NCBI RefSeq assembly: GCF_000374025.1
Contig: NZ_KB893206.1
Coordinates: 1-64,000, forward strand
Source of the DNA: Spirosoma panaciterrae DSM 21099
Lineage (GTDB): Bacteria; Bacteroidota; Bacteroidia; Cytophagales; Spirosomataceae
Length of the DNA stretch: 64,000 bases
Direction: 5' to 3'
The position numbers and the translations under genes were made by a program. Shown one piece after another: positions 43,098 to 52,764 of this stretch; the first letter of the stretch is position 1; the number at the start of each line of letters is the position of its first letter. The notes beneath the pieces were generated by a model. That model did not search any database. It worked only from the letters and a program-made list of their open reading frames with translations, and was not told the origin of the DNA.

Positions 43098-44579
43098 ATG
43101 AACTGGCGTATTCGTTCCATTTTCTGGCTGATGACGTGCTGTGTCATCGGTATCAATGCCTTTCAGGGGTACTGGCTCTGGACTACCTATCAGCTTAACC
43201 GACAGCAGTTTAGTCAGACGGTGCAGGATCTATTGCTTCAGGTTCTGGAACGCCAGCAGGTGGCTCAGGCCAGCCGTTTGCTGAATACGAAATCGTTGGG
43301 AGAAGATCCAAAAGGGCCGCGTGTTGTTGTCCGTCGATACAACTCATCGGGTGAAGCAGGTGTAGGGGCGGAACATACGCAGGTGATTATTAACTCAGGT
43401 TCTGGGGCTTTACGTGCAAACGGTGAAAACACGCCCTCTGGCCGGGTCGTGACTTATCGCGTCAATGTCCAGGCTGGTGATAAGCCATCGATGATCACTG
43501 CCGATACACTCGCCCGTCGGATTTCGAGTCTGGTTTTGCTGGATTGGTCGAAGGGGGGTATGCTGGATTTGACCAGGCTGGAAACGGCCTACCGTACTGA
43601 GCTTGAGCGTCGTGGAATATCATCACCTTTCCAGCTCGATACCCTGACCATCCGACCTCGTGCCGATGGAGAAGATATCTTGATTGTTCCGCGAAATGAT
43701 GAAGAAAAAGCATACGGTGGAATACGTACTTTACCTGCCCCAGTTAACCCTGCAAAGCATCTTTTTGCCCGGGCTTCGTTCCCGTCGCCCGCGTCGTATC
43801 TACTGGGTCGAATGGGTTGGTTGCTGGGTAGTTCGGTATTTCTGTTGTTGCTGACGACGGGGTGCTTTTTGTTCATGCTGAGTACCATTCTGCGGCAAAA
43901 GAAGCTGGCGGAGGTGAAAAATGACTTCATCAACAACATGACGCATGAACTCAAAACACCTATTGCTACGGTTACTGCTGCCGTAGAAGCCATGCAGCAT
44001 TTTGGTGCGTTGGCTGATCCGAATAAAACAGAGAAGTACCTTTCCATTTCAGAGACAAACCTGCACCGATTGTCGGATCTGGTCGAGAAAGTGCTGAATC
44101 TGGCCGTTGAAGAAAAGCGTGAACTGGTACTACACCCCGAAGCCATAAACCTGTACGGGCTTACTGCCGAACTTATCGCTAGCCATCAGGTAAAAGCGAT
44201 TAAATCGGTCACATTTGAGGTCGACATTCCGGCTGATGCTGTAATTACTGTAGACCGTATTCACTTCGGGAATGCCCTTAATAACCTGATCGATAATGCC
44301 ATTAAATACTCGCATGAGCGCGTGCATATTCGGTTGGCTTATAGGCCGAATGAACCTGGTTGGCAACTATCGGTGACGGACAATGGCATCGGAATTGCCA
44401 GGACGTATCAGTCGGTCATTTTTGATCGTTTCTTCCGGGTGCCCACCGGCGACCTGCATCCCGTGAAGGGTTTTGGGCTAGGGCTGGCCTACGTTCGGCA
44501 GGTAGTGGAGCGGCATGGGGGGCGGATTCAGGTGCAGAGTGAGCCCGGAAAGGGAAGCGAGTTTTCAATTATCCTGTAG
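43098..44579 (+). CDS. Sensor histidine kinase
   Basis: A 493-residue membrane kinase. The first TM helix is at ~8-28 (FWLMTCCVIGINAFQGYWLW), a ~210-residue periplasmic sensor region follows, and a second TM helix lies near residue 245 (GSSVFLLLLTTGCFLFML). The HisKA domain has NNMTHELKTPIATVTAAVEAM with the phosphoacceptor His. The HATPase domain has NALNNLIDNAIKYS (N box), VTDNGIGIA (G1) and GFGLGLAYVRQV (G2). No HAMP domain is evident. ATG at 43098 is preferred over the TTG at 43092. It is 12 nt before the response regulator gene, with which it forms a pair. Confidence 0.92.
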   Translation: MNWRIRSIFWLMTCCVIGINAFQGYWLWTTYQLNRQQFSQTVQDLLLQVLERQQVAQASRLLNTKSLGEDPKGPRVVVRRYNSSGEAGVGAEHTQVIINSGSGALRANGENTPSGRVVTYRVNVQAGDKPSMITADTLARRISSLVLLDWSKGGMLDLTRLETAYRTELERRGISSPFQLDTLTIRPRADGEDILIVPRNDEEKAYGGIRTLPAPVNPAKHLFARASFPSPASYLLGRMGWLLGSSVFLLLLTTGCFLFMLSTILRQKKLAEVKNDFINNMTHELKTPIATVTAAVEAMQHFGALADPNKTEKYLSISETNLHRLSDLVEKVLNLAVEEKRELVLHPEAINLYGLTAELIASHQVKAIKSVTFEVDIPADAVITVDRIHFGNALNNLIDNAIKYSHERVHIRLAYRPNEPGWQLSVTDNGIGIARTYQSVIFDRFFRVPTGDLHPVKGFGLGLAYVRQVVERHGGRIQVQSEPGKGSEFSIIL

Positions 44580-44591
44580 TTTACATTGTAT

Positions 44592-45275
44592 ATGCCTACC
44601 GTTTTGCTGATCGAAGACGAACCCGCCCTGGGAATGATTGTTAAAGACAGTCTGGAAGTTCGTGGGTTTACGGTTCGTTATGCGGCTGATGGTGTCGAAG
44701 GGTTAACGTTGTTTCGGGAAGAGCCCCCCGACATTATCGTGGCCGATGTCATGATGCCTCATATGGACGGTTTCTCACTCACGCAGCAGATTCGCCAGAC
44801 CGACCCCGATGTCCCGATTCTATTTCTGACGGCCCGCTCGCAAACGGCTGATGTGGTGCGTGGTTTCGAATTAGGGGGTAATGATTACCTCAAAAAACCG
44901 TTCAGTTTAGATGAACTCATTGTTCGGATCAATGCCTTGCTCCGACGCAATCGCACCCCCAGGCCAGAGCGTGCCGAGCCGGATGGAGTGCGCATTGGCC
45001 GTTATCAGTTCGACCCACCTAAACAAAAACTGTCGCTCGATGGCTCTGAGTTACTTTTGTCGCATCGGGAAGCGGAGTTGCTTCGGCGGTTGTACGAACA
45101 GCGCAATCAGGTGCTGGAACGAGCGGTCGTATTGCTCGAACTCTGGGGCGACGATAGCTTTTTCAATGGCCGGAGTCTGGATGTATTCATCACGCGGCTC
45201 CGTCGTCATCTGCGCGACGATCCAAGGGTACAAATCGTAAATGTTCGGGGAATTGGTTATAAACTGATTGTGTAA
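44592..45275 (+). CDS. OmpR/PhoB-type response regulator
   Basis: A 227-residue regulator. The receiver domain has LLIEDEPALG, the phosphoacceptor Asp in DIIVADVMMPHMDGFS, VPILFLTARS and DYLKKPFSLDEL. The winged-helix DNA-binding domain occupies about residues 130-227, with LLSHREAELLRRLYEQRNQVLERAVVL and GRSLDVFITRLRRHLRDDP and the final VRGIGYKL. The ATG at 44592 replaces the TTG at 44586. It pairs with the histidine kinase and probably binds the phased direct repeats at 43044-43059 to control the GLPGLI/barrel operon and itself. Confidence 0.93.
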   Translation: MPTVLLIEDEPALGMIVKDSLEVRGFTVRYAADGVEGLTLFREEPPDIIVADVMMPHMDGFSLTQQIRQTDPDVPILFLTARSQTADVVRGFELGGNDYLKKPFSLDELIVRINALLRRNRTPRPERAEPDGVRIGRYQFDPPKQKLSLDGSELLLSHREAELLRRLYEQRNQVLERAVVLLELWGDDSFFNGRSLDVFITRLRRHLRDDPRVQIVNVRGIGYKLIV

Positions 45276-45347
45276 GCATCCGCCCGTGAGGTATCCCACC
45301 CGGTTCATCAATTCGAGCCGTTATGTTGTAGAACAGGAGCGACAGTG

Positions 45348-45809
45348 TTAATGGATGACAAACGAATAGCTGATACCAGGTGTCGGATTTATTTTCACAT
45401 CATGGTCTTTTGCCAGCAGAGCCATACCGCCAATTCGGAGGTTTAATCCTTTCCAGACCATCCAGCGAAAACCAGCTTCAAGTCCCATTGCATTTTGCTC
45501 GTTGTAGTCAAGGTTCGTGCCTCGTACATACGAAATACCTGCATAAAAGGAAGACGGATTTTCCTGTTTGCCAACGGGCAGAAACCAGGTTGTTAGGCCG
45601 ATTTTGATGAATTTTGTGGTAATGCCTGGTTCCAGCGCGGTGATATAATAACCTGCATGTACCGATACTTGCTGATGGCGATATTCCAGTCCGATGGAAG
45701 GATTCCGAAAACCATTAAGGCTAATTTCATGCTTAGGAAAGCGACTTTGTGAAAAAACCGTAGTTGATAAAAGAGACAGAAAAGCAACGATTGCCAGCTT
45801 GAATTTCAT
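45348..45809 (-). CDS. Small outer-membrane beta-barrel-like protein, unknown function
   Basis: A 153-residue exported protein with a signal peptide of ~20 residues (ending TVFSQS). The mature part is a series of short amphipathic strands (GLEYRHQQVSVHAGYYITAL, FYAGISYVRGTNLDY, GLEAGFRWMVWKGLNLRIGG), ending TPGISYSFVIH, as in small eight-stranded outer-membrane barrels. No family is recognised. The ATG at 45809 is chosen because it starts the signal peptide. It is 154 nt from the end of the Crp-type regulator gene and in the same direction. Confidence 0.65.
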   Translation of the reverse strand: MKFKLAIVAFLSLLSTTVFSQSRFPKHEISLNGFRNPSIGLEYRHQQVSVHAGYYITALEPGITTKFIKIGLTTWFLPVGKQENPSSFYAGISYVRGTNLDYNEQNAMGLEAGFRWMVWKGLNLRIGGMALLAKDHDVKINPTPGISYSFVIH

Positions 45810-45963
45810 AAGAATGTTCGTTTTTGATTGACGATGCAAAGGTCAGTCGCTTAAAAATGAGGCTACTAGACAAATGTCCAAAACGAAAACGCAGTAACTT
45901 CCTGATCGGAATTACCGCTTCTTAAGGCTAGAAAAAGTTGAGTGTAGGCGTGCAAAAGTGCTG

Positions 45964-46527
45964 TTATCGAATGGCACTGCGGATACGGCTGAGGTGTCGA
46001 GGAGTTACCCCCAGAATGGACGCCAGATACTGGAGGGGGATTTGCTGCAAAAGAAAGGGCTCGTCCCGGAGCATTTTCTCGTAGCGTTGTTCGGCGGTCA
46101 ATACAATCAGATCGATTCGACTGGCGTCGATACCGCAGATGGTGCTTTCCAGAAGGGTAATATAAAAATCTTTGAACTGCGGAATTTCGTTGATCAACGC
46201 CTGAAGGTTGGGTTTGCTGATGAGGCTGATGCTCCCGTCGGTCAACGCCCTGATATTTTCGAGGGCTGGCGTTTCGCTGACAAAACTTAAAACCGAAGCC
46301 AGAAAGGTGTTTTCAATGGATATGTAAGTTGTCTTTTCTTCGCCATCCTTAAGCACATAGTACTGAAACAGGCCACTTTCAACAAAGCCAATGTGTCGGC
46401 TTGTCTTCCCAAACTGGACAACAAAGTCGTTCTTTTTGAATACCCTGCATTGAAACGAAGCTAGAATTTTCTCCAGATCAGAACCCTCAAAGCCGATGCT
46501 GGTGAAATATCGTTTTAGTTTTTCCAT
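45964..46527 (-). CDS. Crp/Fnr-family transcriptional regulator
   Basis: A 187-residue regulator. The N-terminal cyclic-nucleotide-binding-like beta-barrel has FKKNDFVVQFGKTSRHIGFVESGLFQYYV and KTTYISIENTFLASVLSFVSE. The C-terminal part has EQRYEKMLRDEPFLLQQIPLQYLASILGVTPRHLSRIRSAIR, a winged-helix-type HTH. No [4Fe-4S] cysteine cluster is present. This is the common Bacteroidota Crp subtype, whose effectors are mostly unknown. It may control the downstream outer-membrane protein gene. Confidence 0.9.
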   Translation of the reverse strand: MEKLKRYFTSIGFEGSDLEKILASFQCRVFKKNDFVVQFGKTSRHIGFVESGLFQYYVLKDGEEKTTYISIENTFLASVLSFVSETPALENIRALTDGSISLISKPNLQALINEIPQFKDFYITLLESTICGIDASRIDLIVLTAEQRYEKMLRDEPFLLQQIPLQYLASILGVTPRHLSRIRSAIR

Positions 46528-46649
46528 GAGGGAGGGCCGGAGGAATTATCTGAAATCAGCGATTAAGGCAAAGGTAGGAAGAAGTTTAAGCTGTTGATTG
46601 ATAATCGGTTTGGCCTTTGTGTGTGATGGCATCAAGTCAAAAAGGCCAA

Positions 46650-46702
46650 AAACAAAAACCAGATGTCTTTTCTACTTGAAAAAAGACATCTGGTTTTTGT
46701 TT
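46650..46702 (-). terminator. 22-bp hairpin terminator of the symporter gene
   Basis: Arms at 46650-46671 and 46681-46702 are perfectly complementary (core ACCAGATGTCTTTT) with a 9-nt loop. On the minus strand a T-rich tail follows, just past the symporter stop at 46718. Confidence 0.85.
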
Positions 46703-46717
46703 GTTATGTTGGGTTAA

Positions 46718-48415
46718 TTACCAGAAGCGAACGTATAGTACCGTTAGAATCAGCATGATAACCGTAATCATAGCCGTAACGGTAGGTGGCAGACGGAACA
46801 TGCTGGTATCGATCTTGAACGCTTTCGGATTCACAGCCGGGCCTGTCAGGCTAATCAATACCATCGCCAGAACGGTGAAGAAAAATGCCCAGCCCATAGC
46901 CACCAGGAACGGAATTTCGTATACCCCATCGGCATTTTTGAAGGCCGTGTAGAGGATCGTTTCAGGACCGAACCACTCAGGAGCAAAGTTGTTGAAGAGC
47001 GTGGTCAGGGCGAAGCCGAGCAGGATACCCGCCACCGCAGCCGCGCCCGTGGTGCGCTTCCAGAAGAAGCCCAGCAGGAACACCGCAAAAATACCGGGAC
47101 TGAGGTAGCCCGTATACTTCTGAATGAACGTAAACCCACCTTCGCGGCCAATGCCCAGCGCATCTTTCCAGGTCAGCGCGATGGACAGCAGCATAGCGAT
47201 CAGGATCGTCACCCGTCCGGCCCAGACCAACTGCTTTTCGGAGGCATCCTTCTTAATGTATTTGTGGTAAATGTCGAGCGTGAAAATTGTTGAAATCGAG
47301 TTGGCTTTACCTGCCAGCGATGCCACAATAGCGGCTGTAAGAGCCGCCATCGACAAGCCTTTCAAGCCATTGGGCAGGAACGACAGGATAGCCGAGTAGG
47401 CATTGTCGGCCAGAAGTTTTCCGCCGGGGGCCATTTCGTTCTGAAGACCCCCATTTTTATACAGCACATAGGCCGCAATACCAGGCAGCATAACGATCAG
47501 TGGCATAAACAGCTTAATCATAGCCGCAAACAGGATACCCGTACGCGCGGTTTTCAGATCGGCACCCAGCGCACGCTGCGTGATGTACTGATTACAGCCC
47601 CAGTAGTTCAGGTTTACGATCCACTGCCCGGCAAAGTACATCGTAATCCCCGGTACGGTCAGGTATTTGTTTACTTCAACCTGTGGCGTATTGGGTCCCG
47701 GCTTTTCGAAGATCAGGTGGAAATGGTCGTCGGCATCTTTCATCATGGCTGAGAAACCTGCCAGTACATCGTTGCCCAGACCGAACTTCTGGCTCACCAG
47801 CGTTAGGGCAATGTAGCTGGTTACCAGACCCCCGATCACCAGCACAACGACCTGAAACACGTCTGTATACCCAATCACTTTCATGCCGCCCAGTGTAATG
47901 ATCAGCGCGAAGATACTCAGACCGATAACGATGGGGTGAAACGAAGCTGGCCCTACCAGACTACTGATGGCCAGCGCACCCAGAAACAAAATGGAGGTCA
48001 GGTTGACGAACACATACAGAAACAGCCAGAAGATAGCCATGATCAGGCTGACCGTTTCGTTATACCGCGTTTTCAGAAACTGCGGCATGGTATAAATGTG
48101 GTTTTTGAGGTAAATAGGCATAAACCACACCGCCACAATGATCAGGGCCACAGCCGCCAGCCATTCATAAGCCGCAACAGCTACCCCAAACGTAAAGCCG
48201 TTGCCCGACATACCGATAAACTGTTCGGCCGAGATGTTGGAAGCGATCAGCGAAGCCCCAATGGCCCACCAGGTCAGCGACCCTTCGGCCAGAAAAAAGT
48301 CTTTGGTATCGAGTTTAGTTTTCTGTTTTTGTTTGTAAATCCAGTATCCGTAGGAGGAAACGCCAATAAAATACAGGAAGAAAATTATGTAATCTGTCTG
48401 GTTAAGCTGGTTCAT
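46718..48415 (-). CDS. Sodium:solute symporter (SSS family, vSGLT-like)
   Basis: A 565-residue membrane transporter with about thirteen to fourteen helices. It has the SSS features FFLAEGSLTWWAIGASLIASNISAEQFIGMSG in the first helices, INLNYWGCNQY-like ligand-region sequence (NLNYWGCNQYITQRALGA), and AALTAAIVASLAGKANSISTIFTLDIYHKYI, the sodium-site/vSGLT signature. The combination points to a Na+/sugar transporter. The specific solute is unknown. It stands alone with its own terminator. The spacer upstream (48416-48594) is AT-rich and contains no evident gene. Confidence 0.92.
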   Translation of the reverse strand: MNQLNQTDYIIFFLYFIGVSSYGYWIYKQKQKTKLDTKDFFLAEGSLTWWAIGASLIASNISAEQFIGMSGNGFTFGVAVAAYEWLAAVALIIVAVWFMPIYLKNHIYTMPQFLKTRYNETVSLIMAIFWLFLYVFVNLTSILFLGALAISSLVGPASFHPIVIGLSIFALIITLGGMKVIGYTDVFQVVVLVIGGLVTSYIALTLVSQKFGLGNDVLAGFSAMMKDADDHFHLIFEKPGPNTPQVEVNKYLTVPGITMYFAGQWIVNLNYWGCNQYITQRALGADLKTARTGILFAAMIKLFMPLIVMLPGIAAYVLYKNGGLQNEMAPGGKLLADNAYSAILSFLPNGLKGLSMAALTAAIVASLAGKANSISTIFTLDIYHKYIKKDASEKQLVWAGRVTILIAMLLSIALTWKDALGIGREGGFTFIQKYTGYLSPGIFAVFLLGFFWKRTTGAAAVAGILLGFALTTLFNNFAPEWFGPETILYTAFKNADGVYEIPFLVAMGWAFFFTVLAMVLISLTGPAVNPKAFKIDTSMFRLPPTVTAMITVIMLILTVLYVRFW

Positions 48416-48594
48416 TGTAACAGCGCGATAAGTTGGTTTTGGGAATTAGCGTGTAAAAAAAAGATTATTTCTCTAAATAGGACTACTTTATGTTAAAATC
48501 ATTTAGAGATTGGCTAATCCAATACCATATTTTCAGGTTTTCGTTTGAGATTTAGTAGGGCCTGGAACCAGACAGACTACTCTCAACCGAAGAA

Positions 48595-49560
48595 CTACTG
48601 CTTCGCCTGTTCCACTTTTTTTTCAATTGGAATCTCGGATACATCCCGTTCCCGTTCGGTTTGTTCAACATACACGGCATAATCGGCCGGTTCGATGCGG
48701 ACACCGAAATGATTCGCATACGCCTGGGTGAACTCTGCCCCAAAATAGAGAATGGCGGCTGTGTAGTAAATCCAGGTCAGAATCACGATCAATGAGCCAG
48801 CCGCTCCGTAGGTCGAGCTGGTGCTGGTGGTTTCGATGTAGAGACCGATCAGATAGCGCCCCAGCATAAAGAGTAAAGCCGTGAAAACAGCCCCCAATCG
48901 AACATCCTTCCAGGCGATCTTTGCATCGGGTAGCACCTTGAAAATGATACCAAACAAAATCGTAATGATGCTTGTGCTCAGCAGAAAATTAAAGGCCATA
49001 ACGATATACACGCCCAAACCCGGCAGGAAGCGGGTAAGCTGATTACTCAACGCCAGCACCAGCCCGTTAATAACCAGTGAGACCAGTAGCAGAAAACCCA
49101 GGCTAACCACCAGCGACGACGATAGTAGCCGGTCTTTGATGAGTTTTAACCAGCCTCGTTTCGGTTTGGCCTTAACCCGCCAGATCAGGTTGACCGAATC
49201 CTGAATTTCGATAAAGATACTAGTGGCCCCAATCACCAGCGTCACAATGCCAAAAGCTAGTGCCGTGTTGGTTTTGCCCGACAGGCCCACACTTTTGATC
49301 ATGTCCTGAATCTGCTTGGCGGCCTCATTGCCCACCAGACCGTTGATCTGGGAGAAAATCTGCCCACGAATGGCTTCTTCGCCCAGAAAAATACTGGTCA
49401 GCGACATGATCAGTACCAGAAGAGGGGCCAGCGAAAAAACAGTATAGTATGCCAGGGCTGCACTCAGTTTCAAACAACGGTCGTTCTGAAAACCATTGAA
49501 CGAATCACGGAGTACAATCCAGGCATCTGAGAAGAATCCTTTCACCCGTTTCGTTGCCAT
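48595..49560 (-). CDS. YihY/UPF0761 (BrkB-like) membrane protein
   Basis: A 321-residue membrane protein with five to six helices. Family marks are LKLSAALAYYTVFSLAPLLVLIMSL, ALAFGIVTLVIGATSIFIEIQDSVNLIWRVK, and SSTYGAAGSLIVILTWIYYTAAILYFGAEFTQAY, the conserved YihY end. The C-terminal tail is charged and cytoplasmic (ERERDVSEIPIEKKVEQAKQ). The molecular function of the family is not established, despite old 'RNase BN' and 'virulence factor BrkB' names. The ATG at 49560 avoids a 23-residue N-terminal extension. It is downstream of a two-gene unit of membrane and exported proteins. Confidence 0.9.
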   Translation of the reverse strand: MATKRVKGFFSDAWIVLRDSFNGFQNDRCLKLSAALAYYTVFSLAPLLVLIMSLTSIFLGEEAIRGQIFSQINGLVGNEAAKQIQDMIKSVGLSGKTNTALAFGIVTLVIGATSIFIEIQDSVNLIWRVKAKPKRGWLKLIKDRLLSSSLVVSLGFLLLVSLVINGLVLALSNQLTRFLPGLGVYIVMAFNFLLSTSIITILFGIIFKVLPDAKIAWKDVRLGAVFTALLFMLGRYLIGLYIETTSTSSTYGAAGSLIVILTWIYYTAAILYFGAEFTQAYANHFGVRIEPADYAVYVEQTERERDVSEIPIEKKVEQAKQ

Positions 49561-49751
49561 AGGATTGCTGTTTCGTAAAATCGGTTCTGGCCATATACTG
49601 ACCAATGGTATAATCTTGATATGTACCAAAATAACCGGAATACAGCCTGGTTGTTGGCAAACAGACGGGTTTTCTAGGAAAAGCTAAGCCTGATGGGAGG
49701 AAGAGCTGACGAGGAAATGAAGAACGGATGGCATACACCTGAGTCGATGAA

Positions 49752-50252
49752 CTAGGTTTTGTTGCCGCCGAGTGAAGCCAGCCAGCCAATGAGACTACCT
49801 AAGCCAATCAGAACAGCCAGTACGATCAGCATCCATTTGAAGATGTTCAGAAAAGGCCATTTGACCATGAAACAAATGGCAGCAATAATACCGATAATAA
49901 TCAGTACGCTAATACCCAGCCCGATGAACAGCATATAGGCAGAACCAATCCCTGAGTCCCGGCTGTCGTTGTAGATGGCGGCTTCGCACAGAAAATTGAC
50001 TACCAGAAAAATCCCGATCAGGCTGGCGAGTCCAACCCGAAGGAGCCACCACCATTGCCCCCCTGGCACCCAATACAGCGTAGCGAACGCAAGCAGGACA
50101 CCTAAACCCGGTAAAAACCAGCCTGCATTGAGTAGTTTGTCATGATCGTTGGGCGGAAGCGGCTGGCTGAACGAAATAAATAACCCGGTAAGGGCCAGCA
50201 GTCCGACCCAAACGAGTTCGGGGCCTAGCAAAAAGGGAAGCAAACGGTTCAT
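49752..50252 (-). CDS. Five-helix membrane protein of unknown function
   Basis: A 166-residue membrane protein with about five hydrophobic helices (LLPFLLGPELVWVGLLALTGLF, then LLRVGLASLIGIFLVVNFLCE, and three near the C-terminus ending IGWLASLGGNKT). No motif I recognise is present. The ATG at 50252 is preferred to a longer start at 50321 since it lies one base after the DUF4468 stop, an operon-like junction. No function is proposed. Confidence 0.55.
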   Translation of the reverse strand: MNRLLPFLLGPELVWVGLLALTGLFISFSQPLPPNDHDKLLNAGWFLPGLGVLLAFATLYWVPGGQWWWLLRVGLASLIGIFLVVNFLCEAAIYNDSRDSGIGSAYMLFIGLGISVLIIIGIIAAICFMVKWPFLNIFKWMLIVLAVLIGLGSLIGWLASLGGNKT

Positions 50253-50253
50253 C

Positions 50254-50805
50254 TTAAAACGTTTTGTAATTTTTGACGTTTTCCTGGAAGCGAGCGAGCG
50301 TGTTTTTAAGCTGTTTATCAAGCTCTGCGTAAATAGCCTGAAGGTCTTTGTCGCCTTTCAGGCAATACCATTCAATCGGTGTCGACCGGGCGTTTCCGGG
50401 TTCTTCAAGTGTGATTTGCGTAAGGGTGGCCCGGTATTTTCGATTGGCACATTCCACAATAAAGCTATACCGGAACGTATACAAACCGCCTGCCGAATGC
50501 TCGGTACGGGGCAGGGTTACGGTTTGTGTCATTCGACCGACCAGGTCGCCGGTTTCCTTGTCACTGAGCGAAACTACATCGTTTGTGGAATGGCTCGATT
50601 GTATGAGCCATAAACGCGCCCGCCGAAACAAATCGGCCTGGGATGCGCTACCGCAGTCCACGACATCAGTATAGGTAACGGCCTGATTCGTTACGGGTAG
50701 TATACCGTGCAATTTTTCGTTCGTCAGGGTGGGTGGACACTGCGCCTGCACTGATCCAACGATCAATAGTCCGGCTGCGAAAAAGGTAAGAAAGCGCGAG
50801 TTCAT
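50254..50805 (-). CDS. DUF4468 domain protein, exported
   Basis: A 183-residue protein with a signal peptide of ~21 residues (ending SVQAQ). The DUF4468 region (TBP2-like fold) covers about 35-150: SQADLFRRARLWLIQSSHSTN, DVVSLSDKETGDLVGRMT and YTFRYSFIVECANRKYRATLTQI. The family is Bacteroidota-specific, periplasmic and of unknown function. It is followed one base later by the five-helix membrane protein gene, so these two form an operon. No promoter was identified with confidence in the upstream 295-nt gap on this strand. Confidence 0.8.
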   Translation of the reverse strand: MNSRFLTFFAAGLLIVGSVQAQCPPTLTNEKLHGILPVTNQAVTYTDVVDCGSASQADLFRRARLWLIQSSHSTNDVVSLSDKETGDLVGRMTQTVTLPRTEHSAGGLYTFRYSFIVECANRKYRATLTQITLEEPGNARSTPIEWYCLKGDKDLQAIYAELDKQLKNTLARFQENVKNYKTF

Positions 50806-51043
50806 ACAATTTGTTGTTCAAAACGGTTGATTGACTGTTCAGCAGGGGCCCTCTGGTTGTCGGAGAGGTTAAAAAAGAGGAAGGGTTGTAAACCGATGTA
50901 AAGGTAGTCTGCCGGGCAGCCGTTAGGCCAGTTGGAGTTGGTAACAGGTGGCCAGCAGCCAATAAGTAGCGTGAAAAGAACGGTAGTCTGTTGGCCTATT
51001 CATGCAGTTCATCGCACGTATTCGACAGTTCACCCAAAAGAGC

Positions 51044-51075
51044 GTTTCAGGCGCCTAGGCCACTCATTAGATTTG
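51044..51075 (+). promoter_or_regulatory. Putative Bacteroidota promoter of the 51101 gene
   Basis: TAGATTTG (51068-51075) matches TAnnTTTG exactly. TTTC at 51044-51047 lies 20 nt before it, suitable for a -33 element. The start codon is 25 nt downstream. Confidence 0.45.
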
Positions 51076-51100
51076 TATACCCGCTAATCAGTATCAATCC

Positions 51101-51754
51101 ATGAAACCGTTTGTCTCTTTGCTCTTTCTGTTGATCGGCAGCCCTTGTTTGGGTCAATATATCCCACTGGGGGCCATTACCCAGTGGACGGATGGCTACG
51201 TAGTGACGCATCAGAACGATACCCTGCGTGGTCAGGTGCGGATAGGCGCATTGGTCAACGACTCGCCCGCCAGCATTGTGATTCGTACCAGCGACACGGA
51301 TAAAATCAAACTGAAAGGAGACGAGCTTCGGCTGGTGGCCCAGCGGATTCCCGATTTTGCCTACTCAACTGGATATATTCCTCGTGGCCGTGAGCTGGTT
51401 ATCTTTGAACGGGTCCCCAATCCACGTCGAAACGGAAAACCGATGCTGCTGGAACGATTGACCCCTTTGGGGGGTAGCGTGGCGCTGTATTTCGATGCCG
51501 CCGGCTGGAAGAAAACTACCGAGTATACCTTTGGTAACTTCACCATTGAAACCGACCATCAGGATTTCAGCTATATCGTTCTGAAGCATGGACAGGCGAG
51601 TTGGGTGGCTAAACGAGGTGATATGGAAGCCGTCCACGACAGACTCTTCGGCGACTGTCCGGCGTTTATCCGAAATTATCCATCGGCTACACGTCGTAAC
51701 TGGCGTGAATTTGGCGAAATGGTCGCTTCCTACAATCAGCTTTGTTCGAAGTAG
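51101..51754 (+). CDS. Exported protein of unknown function
   Basis: A 217-residue protein with a signal peptide of ~18 residues (ending CLGQ). The body begins GYVVTHQNDTLRGQVRIG and continues with strand-rich segments (IRTSDTDKIKLKGDELRLVAQ, MLLERLTPLGGSVALYFDAAGWK). Such sequences are common in Bacteroidota exported proteins of unknown function, whose start 'GYVVT.NDTL.G.V' recurs. Two Cys (GDCPAF and QLCSK-end) could form a disulfide. A good match to the phylum's -7 promoter element lies 25 nt upstream. I do not assign a function. Confidence 0.6.
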   Translation: MKPFVSLLFLLIGSPCLGQYIPLGAITQWTDGYVVTHQNDTLRGQVRIGALVNDSPASIVIRTSDTDKIKLKGDELRLVAQRIPDFAYSTGYIPRGRELVIFERVPNPRRNGKPMLLERLTPLGGSVALYFDAAGWKKTTEYTFGNFTIETDHQDFSYIVLKHGQASWVAKRGDMEAVHDRLFGDCPAFIRNYPSATRRNWREFGEMVASYNQLCSK

Positions 51755-51858
51755 TGAGGCTGGAATTAAAAAATATTAATCCAGAACCTGGCTTTTGGGG
51801 TATATATTGGCGTATCGTCCATCAGGCTGCCACGACGTATAGCGGCTGATTCTTCAGG

Positions 51859-52764
51859 ATGAGGTTGTCTATTATGTCTCTTTTGCGATTGCTCTGGCAA
51901 ATTCCCCTTGTACTGATTGCGCTTGTTGCCGTACTGATTCTGGTGAACGAATACGCCATTGCCCGGTCCAGCCGGCGTACGAAAGACATTACATACCGCC
52001 CGGCCAATGCCCCGGGCTTTGATGCTGAGCGCAATAGCCTGGATGTGTATGCGCCTACCGACAACCCTTCCGGCCCAAAGCCTGTAGTCGTTTTTATTCA
52101 TGGTGGAAGCTGGAACAGCGGTAACAAGAATATCTACGCGTTTATAGGGCGCCGTTTGGCCAAACAGGGTGTAGTGGCTGTACTGATCAATTACCGCCTG
52201 GCCCCGGCCGTTGAGGTACCCGATATGGCGGCCGATTGTGCACAGGCTGTTCATTGGGTGATGGAGCATATTGCCGAATACGGGGGCGATTCGTCGCGGA
52301 TCTTTCTGATGGGGCATTCGGCAGGTGGCGGATTAGCGGCTCTGCTGGCTTCCGACGATCAGATTCTGGCGAAGGTGGGTATGACGCACAATCCGATCAA
52401 AGGGGTTATTCTGGATGATCCGGCTGGGCTGGATATGTTCGACTACCTTAGCCGGATGGACTACCCCGACGACGAACACTACCTGATTCCGTTCGGAAAA
52501 AAACCAGACATTTGGCGGAGTGTATCGGCCCTGTATTCACTAACAGCCCATACGCCCCCTATGCTGGTATATGTAGGCGATCAAACGTATCCGAGCATTA
52601 TCAAAAGTACCCGGCGATTTCTTCAGCGACTTCAGGAACTGGGCGTTACCCATGAATTTACCAGGATGCCCAACAAAAAACATGTTGGCATGGTCACACA
52701 ATTGTTCTGGAAAAACAACGTCATCTATCGCGACCTATTGGCGTTTGTTAACGCTCGACGTTAA
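51859..52764 (+). CDS. Membrane-anchored alpha/beta hydrolase (carboxylesterase/BD-FAE-like)
   Basis: A 301-residue hydrolase. An N-terminal hydrophobic segment (~8-30) anchors or exports it. The catalytic domain has VVVFIHGGSWNSGNK (HGG oxyanion motif), INYRLAP, the nucleophile elbow FLMGHSAGGGLAALLAS, the Asp region MLVYVGDQTYPS and the His in NKKHVGMV, typical of HSL/BD-FAE-type esterases. The ATG at 51859 or at 51874 could start it. It is single and on the plus strand. The substrate is unknown. Confidence 0.85.
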   Translation: MRLSIMSLLRLLWQIPLVLIALVAVLILVNEYAIARSSRRTKDITYRPANAPGFDAERNSLDVYAPTDNPSGPKPVVVFIHGGSWNSGNKNIYAFIGRRLAKQGVVAVLINYRLAPAVEVPDMAADCAQAVHWVMEHIAEYGGDSSRIFLMGHSAGGGLAALLASDDQILAKVGMTHNPIKGVILDDPAGLDMFDYLSRMDYPDDEHYLIPFGKKPDIWRSVSALYSLTAHTPPMLVYVGDQTYPSIIKSTRRFLQRLQELGVTHEFTRMPNKKHVGMVTQLFWKNNVIYRDLLAFVNARR